Shown: piece after piece, positions 7,612 through 16,620 of the stretch
How the letters are laid out: every line of letters begins with the position of its first letter
How positions within the stretch are numbered: position 1 is the first letter of the stretch
DNA from: Streptomyces cyaneogriseus subsp. noncyanogenus
GTDB taxonomy: Bacteria; Actinomycetota; Actinomycetes; Streptomycetales; Streptomycetaceae
Direction: 5' to 3'
Assembly: GCF_000931445.1 (NCBI RefSeq)
Contig: NZ_CP010849.1
Coordinates: forward strand, 2,604,001-2,668,000
DNA length: 64,000 nucleotides
Translations under genes and position numbers: made by a program
Notes under the pieces: model-generated
The model's database searches: none
Seen by the model: the letters and a program-made list of their open reading frames with translations, nothing else
Told to the model about the DNA's origin: nothing

Positions 7612-8535
7612 ATGGACGACACGACGGACAAGACCCCCGCCCCCCGCACGCAGACCACCCCCGCCCCCCGCACCCCGGTCACCCTCCTCGGCGCCGGCGC
7701 CATGGGCACCGCGCTCGCCCGCGCCTGGCTGGCCGCCGGACACCCGGTGACCGTCTGGAACCGCACCCCCGCCCGCGCCGAGGCCCTCGCCGCCGAGGGC
7801 GCCACGGTCGCCCGCAGCGCCGCCGAGGCGGTGGCCGCCAACCGGCTCGTGATCCTCTGCCTGCTGGACGACGACTCGGTCGGCGCGGCCCTGGACGGCG
7901 CCGCCCTGACCGGGCGGGACCTCGTGAACCTCACCACCGGCACGCCCGCCCAGGGCCGGGCCCGCGCGGCGTGGGCCGAGGAGCGCGGCGCCCGCTTCCT
8001 GGACGGCGGCATCATGGCCGTCCCGCCGATGATCGGTGCCGCGGACTCCGGCGCGTACGTCTTCTACAGCGGCTCGGCCGGCCTGTTCGAGGAGCACGGG
8101 GAGACGCTCGCCGTCCCGGCCGGCACCCGGTACGTCGGCGCGGACCCGGGCTTCGCGGCGCTGCACGACGTGGCGCTGCTGAGCGCGATGTACGGCATGT
8201 TCGCGGGCCTGTCGCACGCCTTCGCGCTGATCGGCGGGGAGGACATCCGCCCGCAGGACCTCGCGCCGCTGCTCGTGGAGTGGCTGGCCGCCATGGCCCC
8301 GGCGGCCGCCCACGCCAGCGCCGCGGCGCTGGAGCGCGGCGACTACACCAAGGACGTGACCTCCAACCTCGCGATGCAGGTCGCGAGCACGTCCACACTG
8401 GTGCGGACGGCCGAGGAGCAGGGCGTGAGCACGGAACTGCTGACGCCGGTCTGGGACCTGATGGCGCGCCGGCTCGCCGACGGGCACGGGGAGGAGGACA
8501 CCACGGGGGTGATCGATCTGCTGCGGGCGCGGTGA
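7612..8535 (+). CDS. NAD(P)-dependent 6-phosphogluconate-dehydrogenase-like / imine-reductase-like oxidoreductase
   Basis: Soluble 307-aa enzyme. The Rossmann motif LLGAGAMGTALARAW is at residues 24-38, and the following WNRTPAR region suggests NADPH preference (Arg/Thr after the second strand). The NAD-binding domain is followed by an all-helical C-terminal domain (about residues 185-305) typical of beta-hydroxyacid dehydrogenases and imine reductases. The substrate is not predictable. The lysine typical of true hydroxyacid dehydrogenases is not evident, which leans toward the imine-reductase branch. The Thr/Pro-rich first 20 residues are probably disordered. The gene is divergent from the HxlR-type regulator, a common arrangement for redox or electrophile-responsive enzymes. 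Confidence 0.8.
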   Translation: MDDTTDKTPAPRTQTTPAPRTPVTLLGAGAMGTALARAWLAAGHPVTVWNRTPARAEALAAEGATVARSAAEAVAANRLVILCLLDDDSVGAALDGAALTGRDLVNLTTGTPAQGRARAAWAEERGARFLDGGIMAVPPMIGAADSGAYVFYSGSAGLFEEHGETLAVPAGTRYVGADPGFAALHDVALLSAMYGMFAGLSHAFALIGGEDIRPQDLAPLLVEWLAAMAPAAAHASAAALERGDYTKDVTSNLAMQVASTSTLVRTAEEQGVSTELLTPVWDLMARRLADGHGEEDTTGVIDLLRAR

Positions 8536-8554
8536 GCCGGCCGGCCGCCCCGGC

Positions 8555-9337
8555 TCAGGCGAGCCACTGCTCGTACGCCAGATTCGCCACCAGCGCGAAC
8601 ACGACCGTCAGCAGCACGATCCGCACGAAGCGGCTGCCCTTCTTCAGCGCCGTGCGGGCGCCGAGCATGCCGCCCGCCAGGTTGAACACGGCCATCAGCG
8701 CCGCCAGTCGCCACAGCACCGCGCCCTGCCAGGCGAACATGGCGAGCGCCCCGGCGTTGGTGCAGCAGTTGACGATCTTGGCGGTGGCGGAGGCGGTCAC
8801 CAGGTCGAGGTGGAGCAGGGCCGTGAGCGCCAGGACGAGGAAGGTGCCGGTGCCGGGGCCGATGAGCCCGTCGTAGAAGCCGATGCCGAGGCCCGCCAGG
8901 CCGATCGCGGCGAGGATCTGGCGGCGGGTGGCCGGGCCGCCGGCCGGGGCCGTGCCGAAGGCGGGGCGCAGGATCACGAAGGCGGCCACGCCCAGCAGCA
9001 CCACCATGATCACCGGTTTGAGGACGTCCGTGCTCATGCCGGCCGCGAGGAACGCCCCGGCCGACGAACCGGCGAGCGCGGCCAGACCGATCCGCACGGC
9101 GGTGCGGACGTCCACCGGGGCCTTGCGCGCGTAGGTCACCGCCGCGCCCGTGGTGCCGACGATGGCGACCGCCTTGTTGGTGCCGAGCGCGTGGGCGGCC
9201 GGGGTGCCCGCGGGCAGGCCGAGCAGCAGCACCGGCAGCAGCAGGAGCCCGCCGCCGCCGACCACGGCGTCGATCCAGCCGGCCGCGAGGGCCGCGAGAC
9301 ACAGGAGGACCACCATGGTCAGCGATATGTCGGGCAT
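8555..9337 (-). CDS. TauE/SafE family membrane permease
   Basis: Polytopic membrane protein of 260 aa with about eight hydrophobic segments. The family hallmarks are the N-terminal GWIDAVVGGGGLLLLPVLLL and the second-repeat motif GFYDGLIGPGTGTF near residue 155. The family exports or imports small anions such as sulfite, sulfonates or organic acids. Here the gene lies next to the nitrite reductase operon, so nitrite or another oxyanion is conceivable, but that is inference. ATG 9337 has only a weak AGGG 8-10 bp upstream. The gene is divergent from the nir operon (209 bp gap). Confidence 0.85.
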   Translation of the reverse strand: MPDISLTMVVLLCLAALAAGWIDAVVGGGGLLLLPVLLLGLPAGTPAAHALGTNKAVAIVGTTGAAVTYARKAPVDVRTAVRIGLAALAGSSAGAFLAAGMSTDVLKPVIMVVLLGVAAFVILRPAFGTAPAGGPATRRQILAAIGLAGLGIGFYDGLIGPGTGTFLVLALTALLHLDLVTASATAKIVNCCTNAGALAMFAWQGAVLWRLAALMAVFNLAGGMLGARTALKKGSRFVRIVLLTVVFALVANLAYEQWLA

Positions 9338-9485
9338 GATCGCGACCCTAGGGAGCGGCCGTCCGTCCCGTCCATCGACCTGAGGCTCTTCTGAGCTTCG
9401 CCGGCCATGGCACCGGCACCGGGCCCCGGCACCGCGCGAGGTGCCGGGGCCCTCACATCCACCCCCCGTCCCCGCTGAGGGCAGC

Positions 9486-9523
9486 GTTCCGCGCGGGAAA
9501 CAACGGTGATGCGGCCGGGTAAC
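9486..9523 (+). promoter_or_regulatory. GlnR box of the nir operon
   Basis: Four half-sites with exact 6-bp spacing: GTTCC-N6-GAAAC-N6-GATGC-N6-GTAAC. The phase matches the streptomycete GlnR consensus gTnAC-N6-GaAAC repeated twice; the second half-site is perfect and the others partial. It lies 23 bp before the ATG of the first nir-operon gene. This places nitrite assimilation under the nitrogen regulator GlnR, in line with what is known for nirB in S. coelicolor. Confidence 0.7.
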
Positions 9524-9546
9524 CTCCGCACCGCACGCTCGACCGC

Positions 9547-10761
9547 ATGACCTCGAATACGCGTGTGGTGGTGATCGGCGCCGGCCTCGCGGGCGTCCGG
9601 CTCGCCCGGCGGCTCGGTGAGCTCGGCACGCCCGCGCTGCTGATCGGCGAGGAGGGGCACCCCCCGTACAACCGGGTGCTGCTCGCCGAGGTGCTGGCCG
9701 GGCGCTACGCCCCCGAGGTGATCGCGCTGCCCGCCCCCGCCGAACTGGTCCGGGCCCGGGTCACCGGGATCGACCGCGGCCGGCGGAGCGTCGTCTGCGC
9801 GGACGGCACCCAGATCGCCTACGGCACGCTGGTGCTGGCCACCGGCTCCAACCCGGTGCTGCCCCCGCTGCGCGGCCTGTTCACGCCGGACCGGGTGCTG
9901 CCGGAGGGCATCCACGCCTTCCGCACCCTGGACGACTGCCTGGGCCTGTCCAAGGCCGTCCGGCCGGGCGTGCGGGCCGTCGTCATCGGCGGCGGGCTCC
10001 TCGGGGTCTCCGCGGCCCGCGCGCTCGCCGTGCGCGGCGCGCAGGTCGTCCTCGCCCAGCAGTCCGAGCGGCTCATGGAGCGCCAGCTCGATCCCGGCGC
10101 CTCCGCACTGGTGCTGCGGCACCTGCGGGACCTCGGCGTCGAGGTGCACACCGAGTGCCGGGTGCGGGACGTGCGCTGCGTCGGCGGCGCGGTCCGCTCG
10201 GTGGAGCTGGCCGACGGGTACGCCCTCGACGCCGATCTGGTGGTGCTGGCCTGCGGGGTCCGCCCGCGCGTCGGACTCGCCGAGGCGGCCGGGCTCGCCG
10301 TCCGCAAGGGCGTCCTCGTCGATGACGCGCTGCGCACCAGCGACCCGCGCGTCCACGCGATCGGCGACTGCGCCCAGCACGACGGGAACGTCTACGGCCT
10401 CGCCGCCCCCGCCCTCGAACAGGCGGACGTGCTGGCCGAGTCGCTCGCCGGGAACACCGCCGCCCGCTACACCGGCACCCGCTCGCTCACCCGGCTCACC
10501 CTGACCGGGCCCGACAGCCCCTTCGACCTGGCCGCGTTCGGCGAGACCGATCCCCTCCCCGGCGACGACGTCGTGCAGCTCGCCGACGCCACCCGGGGCA
10601 CCTACCGCAAGGTCGTCGTCCGCGACGACCGCCTGGTCGGCGGGGTGCTCGTCGGCGAACTGGGCACCGTGGGCGCGCTCGCCCGCGCCTGGGAGGGAGC
10701 AGAGCCGCTCCCGGACGAGGGCCCGCTGCTCCATCTGCTCACCAACGACGGAGGCTCCTGA
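9547..10761 (+). CDS. FAD-dependent NAD(P)H oxidoreductase of the nitrite/nitrate assimilation operon
   Basis: Flavoprotein of 404 aa related to the N-terminal flavin module of NirB. It has two Rossmann motifs, VVVIGAGLAGVRLARRL near the N-terminus and AVVIGGGLLGVSAARAL near residue 148, plus the FAD-binding HAIGDCAQHDG near residue 273. It most likely passes electrons from NAD(P)H to nitrate reductase or to NirB. The stop overlaps the nirB start by one base (TGATG), indicating one transcript with coupled translation. There is no Shine-Dalgarno sequence at ATG 9547. A GlnR box precedes it. Confidence 0.85.
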   Translation: MTSNTRVVVIGAGLAGVRLARRLGELGTPALLIGEEGHPPYNRVLLAEVLAGRYAPEVIALPAPAELVRARVTGIDRGRRSVVCADGTQIAYGTLVLATGSNPVLPPLRGLFTPDRVLPEGIHAFRTLDDCLGLSKAVRPGVRAVVIGGGLLGVSAARALAVRGAQVVLAQQSERLMERQLDPGASALVLRHLRDLGVEVHTECRVRDVRCVGGAVRSVELADGYALDADLVVLACGVRPRVGLAEAAGLAVRKGVLVDDALRTSDPRVHAIGDCAQHDGNVYGLAAPALEQADVLAESLAGNTAARYTGTRSLTRLTLTGPDSPFDLAAFGETDPLPGDDVVQLADATRGTYRKVVVRDDRLVGGVLVGELGTVGALARAWEGAEPLPDEGPLLHLLTNDGGS

Positions 10762-13379
10762 TGACCGCCACCCCGGGGGGCACCCCCACGATCGTGCTCG
10801 TCGGCCACGGCATGGTCGGCCAGCGCTTCCTCGAAGCGCTCGCCGAGCGCGGCCTGACCGCCACGCACCGCGTGGTCGTGCTGTGCGAGGAGCCGCGCCC
10901 CGCCTACGACCGCGTGCAGCTCACCTCGTACTTCTCGGGCAGGACGCCCGAGGACCTGTCGATGACCGACATGGAGTTCATCAAGGACCACGGCATCGAG
11001 CTGCACATCGGCGACCCGGCGGTCGCCGTGGACCGCGCGGCCCGCACGGTGACCGCCCGGTCCGGCCTGGCCGTCGGCTACGACGTGCTGGTGCTGGCCA
11101 CCGGCTCGTACCCGTTCGTGCCGCCGGTCCCCAACAAGGACGCCGAGGGCTGCTTCGTCTACCGCACCATCGAGGACCTCCTCGCCATCGAGGAGTACGC
11201 GAGGACCAGGGCGGCCACCGGTGCCGTGGTCGGCGGCGGGCTGCTCGGCCTGGAGGCGGCCGGCGCCCTCAAGGGGCTGGGGCTGCGCTCCCACATCGTG
11301 GAGTTCGCGCCGCGTCTGATGCCGGTGCAGGTCGACGAGGGCGGCGGCGCGGCGCTGCTGCGCACCATCGAGGAGATGGGCCTGACCGTCCACACCGGGG
11401 TGGGGACGCAGGAGATCGTCACCGACGGCTCAGGGGCCGTCACCGGCATGAAGCTCTCCGACGGCAGCGAACTGGCCACCGACATGGTGGTGTTCTCCGC
11501 GGGGGTGCGCCCCCGCGACCAGCTCGCCCGCGACTGCGGCCTGGCGGTCGGCGAGCGCGGCGGCATCGCCGTCGACGAGCAGTGCCGCACCGTCACCGAC
11601 CCGCACGTCTTCGCGATCGGCGAGTGCGCGCTGGCGGCGGACGGGCGGGTGTACGGCCTGGTGGCGCCCGGCTACGAGCAGGCCGAGACGGCCGCCGCGG
11701 CCATCGCCGCCGAGGAGGCCGCCTTCACCGGCGCGGACCTGTCCACCAAGCTGAAGCTGCTCGGCGTGGACGTGGCGTCCTTCGGCGACGCGCACGGCAC
11801 CGCCGAGGGCTGCCTCGACGTGGTCTACTCCGACTCCCGCGCGGGGCTTTACAAGAAGCTGGTCGTCGGCCGCGACGGCACGCTGCTGGGCGGCATCCTG
11901 GTCGGCGACGCGGAGGCGTACGGCACCCTGCGGGCGCTCACCGGCTCCGTCCCGCCCGTCCCGCCCGAGCAGCTCGTCCTCCCGGCCGGTGCCGGCGGGC
12001 CCGCCCAGCTCGGCCCCGCCGCCCTCCCCGACGAGGCGGTCATCTGCTCCTGCCACAACGTCACCAAGGGCACCATCCGCGGCGCGGTCACCGACCACCG
12101 CTGCACCACCGTGCCCGAGGTGAAGAAGTGCACCAAGGCGGGGACGGGCTGCGGCTCCTGCGTCAAGGTGCTGGGCCAGCTCGTCACCGCCGAGCTGGAG
12201 GCGAGCGGCGTCGAGGTCGACAAGGGCCTGTGCGGCTGCTTCGCGCAGACCCGCGAGGAGCTGTACGAGATCGTCCTCGCCCTGCGCGTCACCTCCTACC
12301 GGGAGCTGCTGGACCGCCATGGCCGCGAGGGCGCCCGCGGCGGCGAGGGCTGCGAGATCTGCAAGCCGGCCGTCGCCTCGATCATCGCCTCCCTCGCCCC
12401 CGCGATCGGCGCGAGCGGCTATGTCCTGGACGGCGAGCAGGCGGCCTTGCAGGACACCAACGACCACTTCCTGGCCAACCTCCAGAAGAACGGCTCGTAC
12501 TCGGTGGTCCCGCGCATCCCCGGCGGCGAGATCGCCCCGGAGAAGCTCATCGTGATCGGCGAGATCGCCCGCGACTTCGGCCTCTACACCAAGATCACCG
12601 GCGGCCAGCGCATCGACATGTTCGGCGCCCGCGTGGAGCAGCTCCCGCTGATCTGGGCCCGCCTGGTCGACGCCGGCTTCGAGTCCGGCCACGCCTACGG
12701 CAAGGCGCTGCGCACGGTGAAGTCCTGCGTGGGGCAGACCTGGTGCCGCTACGGCGTCCAGGACTCCGTCCGCATGGCGATCGACCTGGAGCTGCGCTAC
12801 CGGGGGCTCAGGTCGCCGCACAAGCTGAAGTCGGCCGTCTCCGGCTGCGCCCGCGAGTGCGCCGAGGCGCAGTCCAAGGACTTCGGCGTGATCGCCACGT
12901 CCAACGGCTGGAACCTGTACGTCGGCGGCAACGGCGGCGCCACCCCGCGCCACGCGGACCTGCTCGCGCAGGACCTGTCCGACGCCGAACTGGTCCGCCT
13001 GATCGACCGGTTCCTGATGTTCTACATCCGCACCGCCGACAAGCTGGAGCGCACCTCCACCTGGCTGGAGCGCATCCCCGGCGGACTGGACCACGTACGG
13101 GACGTCGTCGTGCACGACTCGCTCGGCATCTGCGCGGAGCTGGAGTCCCTGATGGCGGCCCATGTGGCGCACTACCGGGACGAGTGGGCGGAGACGGTCG
13201 ACGACCCGGAGAAGCTGGCCCGTTTCGTGTCCTTCGTCAACGCGCCGGACACCCCCGACCCGGTGGTCGCCTTCGTCCCCGAACGCGACCAGATCAAGCC
13301 CGACCTGCCGCTGCTGTCCATCGGCATGCGGCCCGAGCGGTCCGAGGAAGCGGCCCTGGAAGGAAGCGCCCAGCGATGA
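10761..13379 (+). CDS. nirB: nitrite reductase (NAD(P)H) large subunit
   Basis: Cytoplasmic sirohaem enzyme reducing nitrite to ammonium with NAD(P)H, 872 aa. Domains in order: FAD/NAD Rossmann folds (VLVGHGMVGQRF near residue 13 and VVGGGLLGLEAAGALKG near 155); a BFD-type [2Fe-2S] domain around 425-470 (ICSCHNVTKG ... CTKAGTGCGSC); sulfite/nitrite reductase ferredoxin-like half from about 560; and the sirohaem/[4Fe-4S] site with CVGQTWC near 656-662 and CARECAEA near 695-699. All expected cysteines are present and length is normal. It is the second gene of the operon and is followed by nirD with an ATGA overlap. Confidence 0.96.
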   Translation: MTATPGGTPTIVLVGHGMVGQRFLEALAERGLTATHRVVVLCEEPRPAYDRVQLTSYFSGRTPEDLSMTDMEFIKDHGIELHIGDPAVAVDRAARTVTARSGLAVGYDVLVLATGSYPFVPPVPNKDAEGCFVYRTIEDLLAIEEYARTRAATGAVVGGGLLGLEAAGALKGLGLRSHIVEFAPRLMPVQVDEGGGAALLRTIEEMGLTVHTGVGTQEIVTDGSGAVTGMKLSDGSELATDMVVFSAGVRPRDQLARDCGLAVGERGGIAVDEQCRTVTDPHVFAIGECALAADGRVYGLVAPGYEQAETAAAAIAAEEAAFTGADLSTKLKLLGVDVASFGDAHGTAEGCLDVVYSDSRAGLYKKLVVGRDGTLLGGILVGDAEAYGTLRALTGSVPPVPPEQLVLPAGAGGPAQLGPAALPDEAVICSCHNVTKGTIRGAVTDHRCTTVPEVKKCTKAGTGCGSCVKVLGQLVTAELEASGVEVDKGLCGCFAQTREELYEIVLALRVTSYRELLDRHGREGARGGEGCEICKPAVASIIASLAPAIGASGYVLDGEQAALQDTNDHFLANLQKNGSYSVVPRIPGGEIAPEKLIVIGEIARDFGLYTKITGGQRIDMFGARVEQLPLIWARLVDAGFESGHAYGKALRTVKSCVGQTWCRYGVQDSVRMAIDLELRYRGLRSPHKLKSAVSGCARECAEAQSKDFGVIATSNGWNLYVGGNGGATPRHADLLAQDLSDAELVRLIDRFLMFYIRTADKLERTSTWLERIPGGLDHVRDVVVHDSLGICAELESLMAAHVAHYRDEWAETVDDPEKLARFVSFVNAPDTPDPVVAFVPERDQIKPDLPLLSIGMRPERSEEAALEGSAQR

Positions 13380-13726
13380 CCCTGGCACCCGAGACGACCG
13401 ATCTGAAGGTCCAACTGCGCCTGGCCGGCGACTGGTTCACCGTCTGCGACCTGGGTGCCCTGCTCCCCGGCCGCGGGGTGGCCGCCCTGCTGCCCGACGG
13501 CCGTCAGGCGGCCCTGTTCCGCGACCGCGCCGACACGCTGTACGCCGTCGACAACCGCGATCCGTTCACCGGCGCGGCCGTCCTCTCCCGCGGCCTGACC
13601 GGCACCCACCAGGGCCGCCCGTTCGTGGCCTCCCCGCTGCTCAAGCAGCGCTTCGACCTGGCCACCGGGCAGTGCCTGGACGACGAGACGGTGCGGGTGG
13701 CGGCGTACGAGGTGCGGGCCGCCTGA
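13376..13726 (+). CDS. nirD: nitrite reductase (NAD(P)H) small subunit
   Basis: A 116-aa Rieske-fold protein that partners NirB. Like other NirD proteins it lacks the Cys/His cluster ligands of true Rieske proteins (the CPxH positions read YAVDNRDPFTG) and is thought to be structural. ATG 13376 overlaps the nirB stop (ATGA), so translation is coupled. The operon appears to end here. A TetR-type operator and gene follow within 60 bp. Confidence 0.93.
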   Translation: MTLAPETTDLKVQLRLAGDWFTVCDLGALLPGRGVAALLPDGRQAALFRDRADTLYAVDNRDPFTGAAVLSRGLTGTHQGRPFVASPLLKQRFDLATGQCLDDETVRVAAYEVRAA

Positions 13727-13747
13727 CGGCGGCAGCGAGAAAAATCT

Positions 13748-13762
13748 TGACCGCTCGTTCCA
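13748..13762. promoter_or_regulatory. TetR-type operator, copy 1
   Basis: TGACCGCTCGTTCCA, about 20 bp before the TetR-family start. It matches the inverse of the site before the SDR gene (TGACCGAACGGTTCA on the minus strand) at most positions, suggesting one repressor controls both promoters. The site overlaps the likely -35/-10 region (ttgacc...tagact-like sequence). Confidence 0.6.
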
Positions 13763-13783
13763 GATACACCTAGGCTGCTCCGC

Positions 13784-14368
13784 GTGGCCAGGACCAAGGA
13801 ATTCGACCCGGACGCCGCGCTGCAGGCAGCCCTGGAGCTGTTCTGGCGGCGCGGCTACGAGGCGACGTCGATGTCCGACCTCGTCGAGCACCTCGGCATC
13901 GGGCGCGCCAGCCTCTACGCGACCTTCGGCAACAAGCGCGAGCTGTACCTGAAGGCGCTGGAGCGGTACCAGCAGACGCACGGCCCGCAGGTGCTGCGGG
14001 AGCTGTCGCAGCCCGGCCCCGCCCTGCCCGCCGTACGGCGGGCCGTACGGCGCTTCGCCGACGAGGCGGCGGCCGAGCCGAGCCGCATGTCCGGCTGCTT
14101 CGTCACCAACACGGCCTCCGAACTGGCGCCGCACGACCCGGCCGTCGCCCGCCGCGTCCAGCAGAGCTGGGACAGCGTCGAGACACTGCTGCACTCGGCC
14201 CTGGTCCGCGCCCAGGCACAGGGCGAGCTGCCCGAGGACCGCGATCCGCTCGCCCTGGCCCGGATGCTGCTGGTCCTGATGCAGGGCCTGCGGGTCGTCG
14301 GCAAGGCGTCGGCGGACCCGGCGCGGGTGCGGGCGGCGGCGGAGCAGGCCCTGGCGCTGCTCGACTGA
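13784..14368 (+). CDS. TetR-family transcriptional repressor
   Basis: DNA-binding repressor of 194 aa. The N-terminal helix-turn-helix spans residues 8-55 (ALQAALELFWRRGYEATSMS, then GRASLYATFGNKRELY, the recognition helix signature). The C-terminal ligand/dimer domain is of the TetR_C type (CFVTNTASELAPHDP). GTG start at 13784. It is followed 69 bp later by an SDR gene on the same strand, and both have similar palindromic sites upstream, so it probably represses itself and the SDR gene. The ligand is unknown. Confidence 0.9.
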   Translation: MARTKEFDPDAALQAALELFWRRGYEATSMSDLVEHLGIGRASLYATFGNKRELYLKALERYQQTHGPQVLRELSQPGPALPAVRRAVRRFADEAAAEPSRMSGCFVTNTASELAPHDPAVARRVQQSWDSVETLLHSALVRAQAQGELPEDRDPLALARMLLVLMQGLRVVGKASADPARVRAAAEQALALLD

Positions 14369-14407
14369 AACCACGGCACCGCACGGGCTTTTTTCACGCC
14401 CTCATAC

Positions 14408-14422
14408 TGAACCGTTCGGTCA
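14408..14422. promoter_or_regulatory. TetR-type operator, copy 2
   Basis: TGAACCGTTCGGTCA is an almost perfect palindrome 15 bp before the SDR start codon. It is the inverse-oriented relative of the site at 13748-13762. It supports control of the SDR gene by the preceding TetR-family protein. Confidence 0.65.
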
Positions 14423-14437
14423 AAAATAGGGGAGATC

Positions 14438-15202
14438 ATGACCAGCCGCTTCACCGGCAGGACCGCCCTCGTCACCGGCGCCGGCACCGGCATCGGCCGG
14501 GCCCTCGCCCGCGCGTTCGCCGCCGAGGGGGCGAACGTCGTCGTCGCCGGGCGGCGGCGCGAGCCGCTCGAGGAGACCGTGGCCCTCATCGAGGCGGCGG
14601 GCGGCAAGGCGCTCGCCGTCACCGCCGACGTCAGCCGCGCCGACGACGTGGAGGCGCTCGTCGCCACCGCCGTGGACCGCTTCGGCTCGCTCGACGTGGC
14701 GGTGAACAACGCGGGCGTCTTCGACGGCGGCGGGCCGGTCGCGGACGTCGACGAGGACACCTGGCGCCGGATGTTCGACATCAACGTGACCGGCGTGTTC
14801 CTCACCCTGCGGGCCGAGGTGCGCCAGATGCGCACCCAGCCCGGCGGCGGCGCCATCGTCAACATCGCCTCCAACCTGGGCGCGCACCGGCGCCTGCCCG
14901 GGGCCACCGGCTATGTCGCCAGCAAGGCGGCCGTGTCCGCCCTGACCCGGGGCGCCGCCCTGGACCACATCGCGGACGGCGTCCGCATCAACGCGGTCAG
15001 CCCGGGCCCGGCCGAGACCGCCATGTCGCTCATGCCCGGCGAGACGGAGGCCGACCGCGCCGAGCGCATGCGGACCGAGACCCCGCTGGGCCGGGTCTCC
15101 ACGCTTGGCGAGGTGGCCGCCGCGGTCCTCTACCTGGCGTCGGACGACGCGGCGTCGGTCGTGGGCGCGGACCTGGTGGTGGACGGCGGCGCGGCGGCCT
15201 GA
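14438..15202 (+). CDS. short-chain dehydrogenase/reductase (SDR)
   Basis: Classical SDR of 254 aa. The cofactor motif is TGAGTGIG (residues 14-21) with an RR pair after the second strand (AGRRRE), suggesting NADPH. NNAG follows near residue 90, a catalytic Ser lies near residue 148 (NIASN), and YVASK (near 165) gives the catalytic Tyr and Lys. The substrate is unknown. ATG 14438 has GGGGAG 5 bp upstream. It forms a likely regulon with the TetR-type gene before it. Confidence 0.9.
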   Translation: MTSRFTGRTALVTGAGTGIGRALARAFAAEGANVVVAGRRREPLEETVALIEAAGGKALAVTADVSRADDVEALVATAVDRFGSLDVAVNNAGVFDGGGPVADVDEDTWRRMFDINVTGVFLTLRAEVRQMRTQPGGGAIVNIASNLGAHRRLPGATGYVASKAAVSALTRGAALDHIADGVRINAVSPGPAETAMSLMPGETEADRAERMRTETPLGRVSTLGEVAAAVLYLASDDAASVVGADLVVDGGAAA

Positions 15203-15230
15203 CCGCCGCACGCCTGACGGCGCGGGGCCG

Positions 15231-16388
15231 TTACGACCGGAACGGCCCCTTCACCTCGTAGGTGATCCCGCCCGACGAGCTCCCGGACGTCCCCCGCTGG
15301 CTGGAGAAGTACAGCCGGGTGCCGTCCGGGGAGAACGCCGGGCCGGTGATCTCCGAGCCCGACTGGTCGTCGATGCGCAGGAAGGGGGCGACCACGTCGT
15401 CCGGCGTGATCACGCAGATCTCCATGTTCCCGCCGTCCTCGGCCACGAACAGGTCGCCGGAGGCGGCCCCGGTGACGTTGTCCACGCCGGTCAGCGGGGC
15501 CGCGCCGGAGGGGACCAGGGAGTCGTCGTAGGCCAGCTCGATGGTCTGGGCGGCGGCGTTGTACTGCCACACGCGGTTGTCGCCCTTGGTGGTGAACCAG
15601 CAGGTGTCGTCGGCGTAGTAGCAGCCCTCGCCGCCGTTGAACCGCTTGGCGCCCGAGACCTGGTCGCGGGTGGCGGTGGCGCCGGTGGGGTCGGGGACCC
15701 GGGCCCAGGTGACCGGGCCGCTGGTGGCGCCACTGCCCGCGACCAGCACCTCCAGGGTCCCGGCGGACAGGTCGCCCCAGGTGGTCGGGCGGAAGCGGTA
15801 GAAGCAGCCGTCGGTGACGTCCTCCGTCATGTAGACGACCTTGCGGACCGGGTCGGCCGCCGCGGCCTCGTGCTTGAAGCGGCCCATGGCGTCGCGCCGC
15901 ACCGCCGCCTTCACGCCCCACGGGTCGGTCTCGTAGACGTACCCCCGGTCCACCTCCTCGCAGGACAGCCAGGTGTTCCACGGGGTCCTGCCGCCCGCGC
16001 AGTTGGTGCGGGTGCCGGACAGGATCCGGTACGCGCCGGTGATGGCGCCCGTCGAGGAGAACCGCACGGCGCCCGCCCCGCCGCCCGGGCTGATCTCCGA
16101 GTTGGACACGTAGATCCAGCCGGTGCCGTCGGCGTAGCAGGCCCCGCCGTCGGGGGCGTCGTGCCAGGTGTACGACGTGCCGGGGACCGTCTGCCGGGAC
16201 CGGGCGACGACCCGGCTGGTGAACCCGCTCGGCAGCCGGATCCCGTTGGCGTCCGGCGCGCCCAGCGGCCCGTAGGGGCCGGCGCCGGGCTGGGCCGGGG
16301 CCGCGTACGCGGCGCCGCGCCACAGGGTGCCGCCCAGGGCGGCGGAGCCGCCGAGGGCGGCCGCACGCAGGAGGGTACGACGTTCCAC
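15231..16388 (-). CDS. Tat-exported PhoX-like (DUF839) protein
   Basis: Exported 385-aa protein. The N-terminus carries a twin-arginine signal (ERRTLLRAAALGGSAALGG) ending near AYA, so it is folded before export. The mature part resembles the DUF839/PhoX alkaline phosphatase beta-propeller family (IYVSNSEISPGGGAGAVR, WNTWLSCEEVDRGYVYETDP, YMTEDVTDGCFYRF). PhoX enzymes use Ca/Fe; whether this one is a phosphatase is not certain. GTG 16388 was chosen because GGAG lies 5 bp upstream; the GTG six bases earlier overlaps that GGAG. It is convergent with the SDR gene. No Pho box was noticed. Confidence 0.85.
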   Translation of the reverse strand: MERRTLLRAAALGGSAALGGTLWRGAAYAAPAQPGAGPYGPLGAPDANGIRLPSGFTSRVVARSRQTVPGTSYTWHDAPDGGACYADGTGWIYVSNSEISPGGGAGAVRFSSTGAITGAYRILSGTRTNCAGGRTPWNTWLSCEEVDRGYVYETDPWGVKAAVRRDAMGRFKHEAAAADPVRKVVYMTEDVTDGCFYRFRPTTWGDLSAGTLEVLVAGSGATSGPVTWARVPDPTGATATRDQVSGAKRFNGGEGCYYADDTCWFTTKGDNRVWQYNAAAQTIELAYDDSLVPSGAAPLTGVDNVTGAASGDLFVAEDGGNMEICVITPDDVVAPFLRIDDQSGSEITGPAFSPDGTRLYFSSQRGTSGSSSGGITYEVKGPFRS

Positions 16389-16620
16389 TCTCACTCCAGA
16401 GGTGCCGTGACCGCCCCGCCGGCGGTCGCCGGCGGGGTCGCGCGGTCACGGACCCTAGGGCGCCATGATTGACGGGTCATGGACAACCCGTGACGTGTGG
16501 CCGTACGGGGCGGGCCACTGTCCGCCTCCCGGGCCGGAGCGAAGGCGCGGGCGCGGACGGTGCGCGAAGGCGCGGGCGCGCCTCAGCCCGCGCGGGCGCG
16601 GACGGTGCGCGCCCGGGGCT

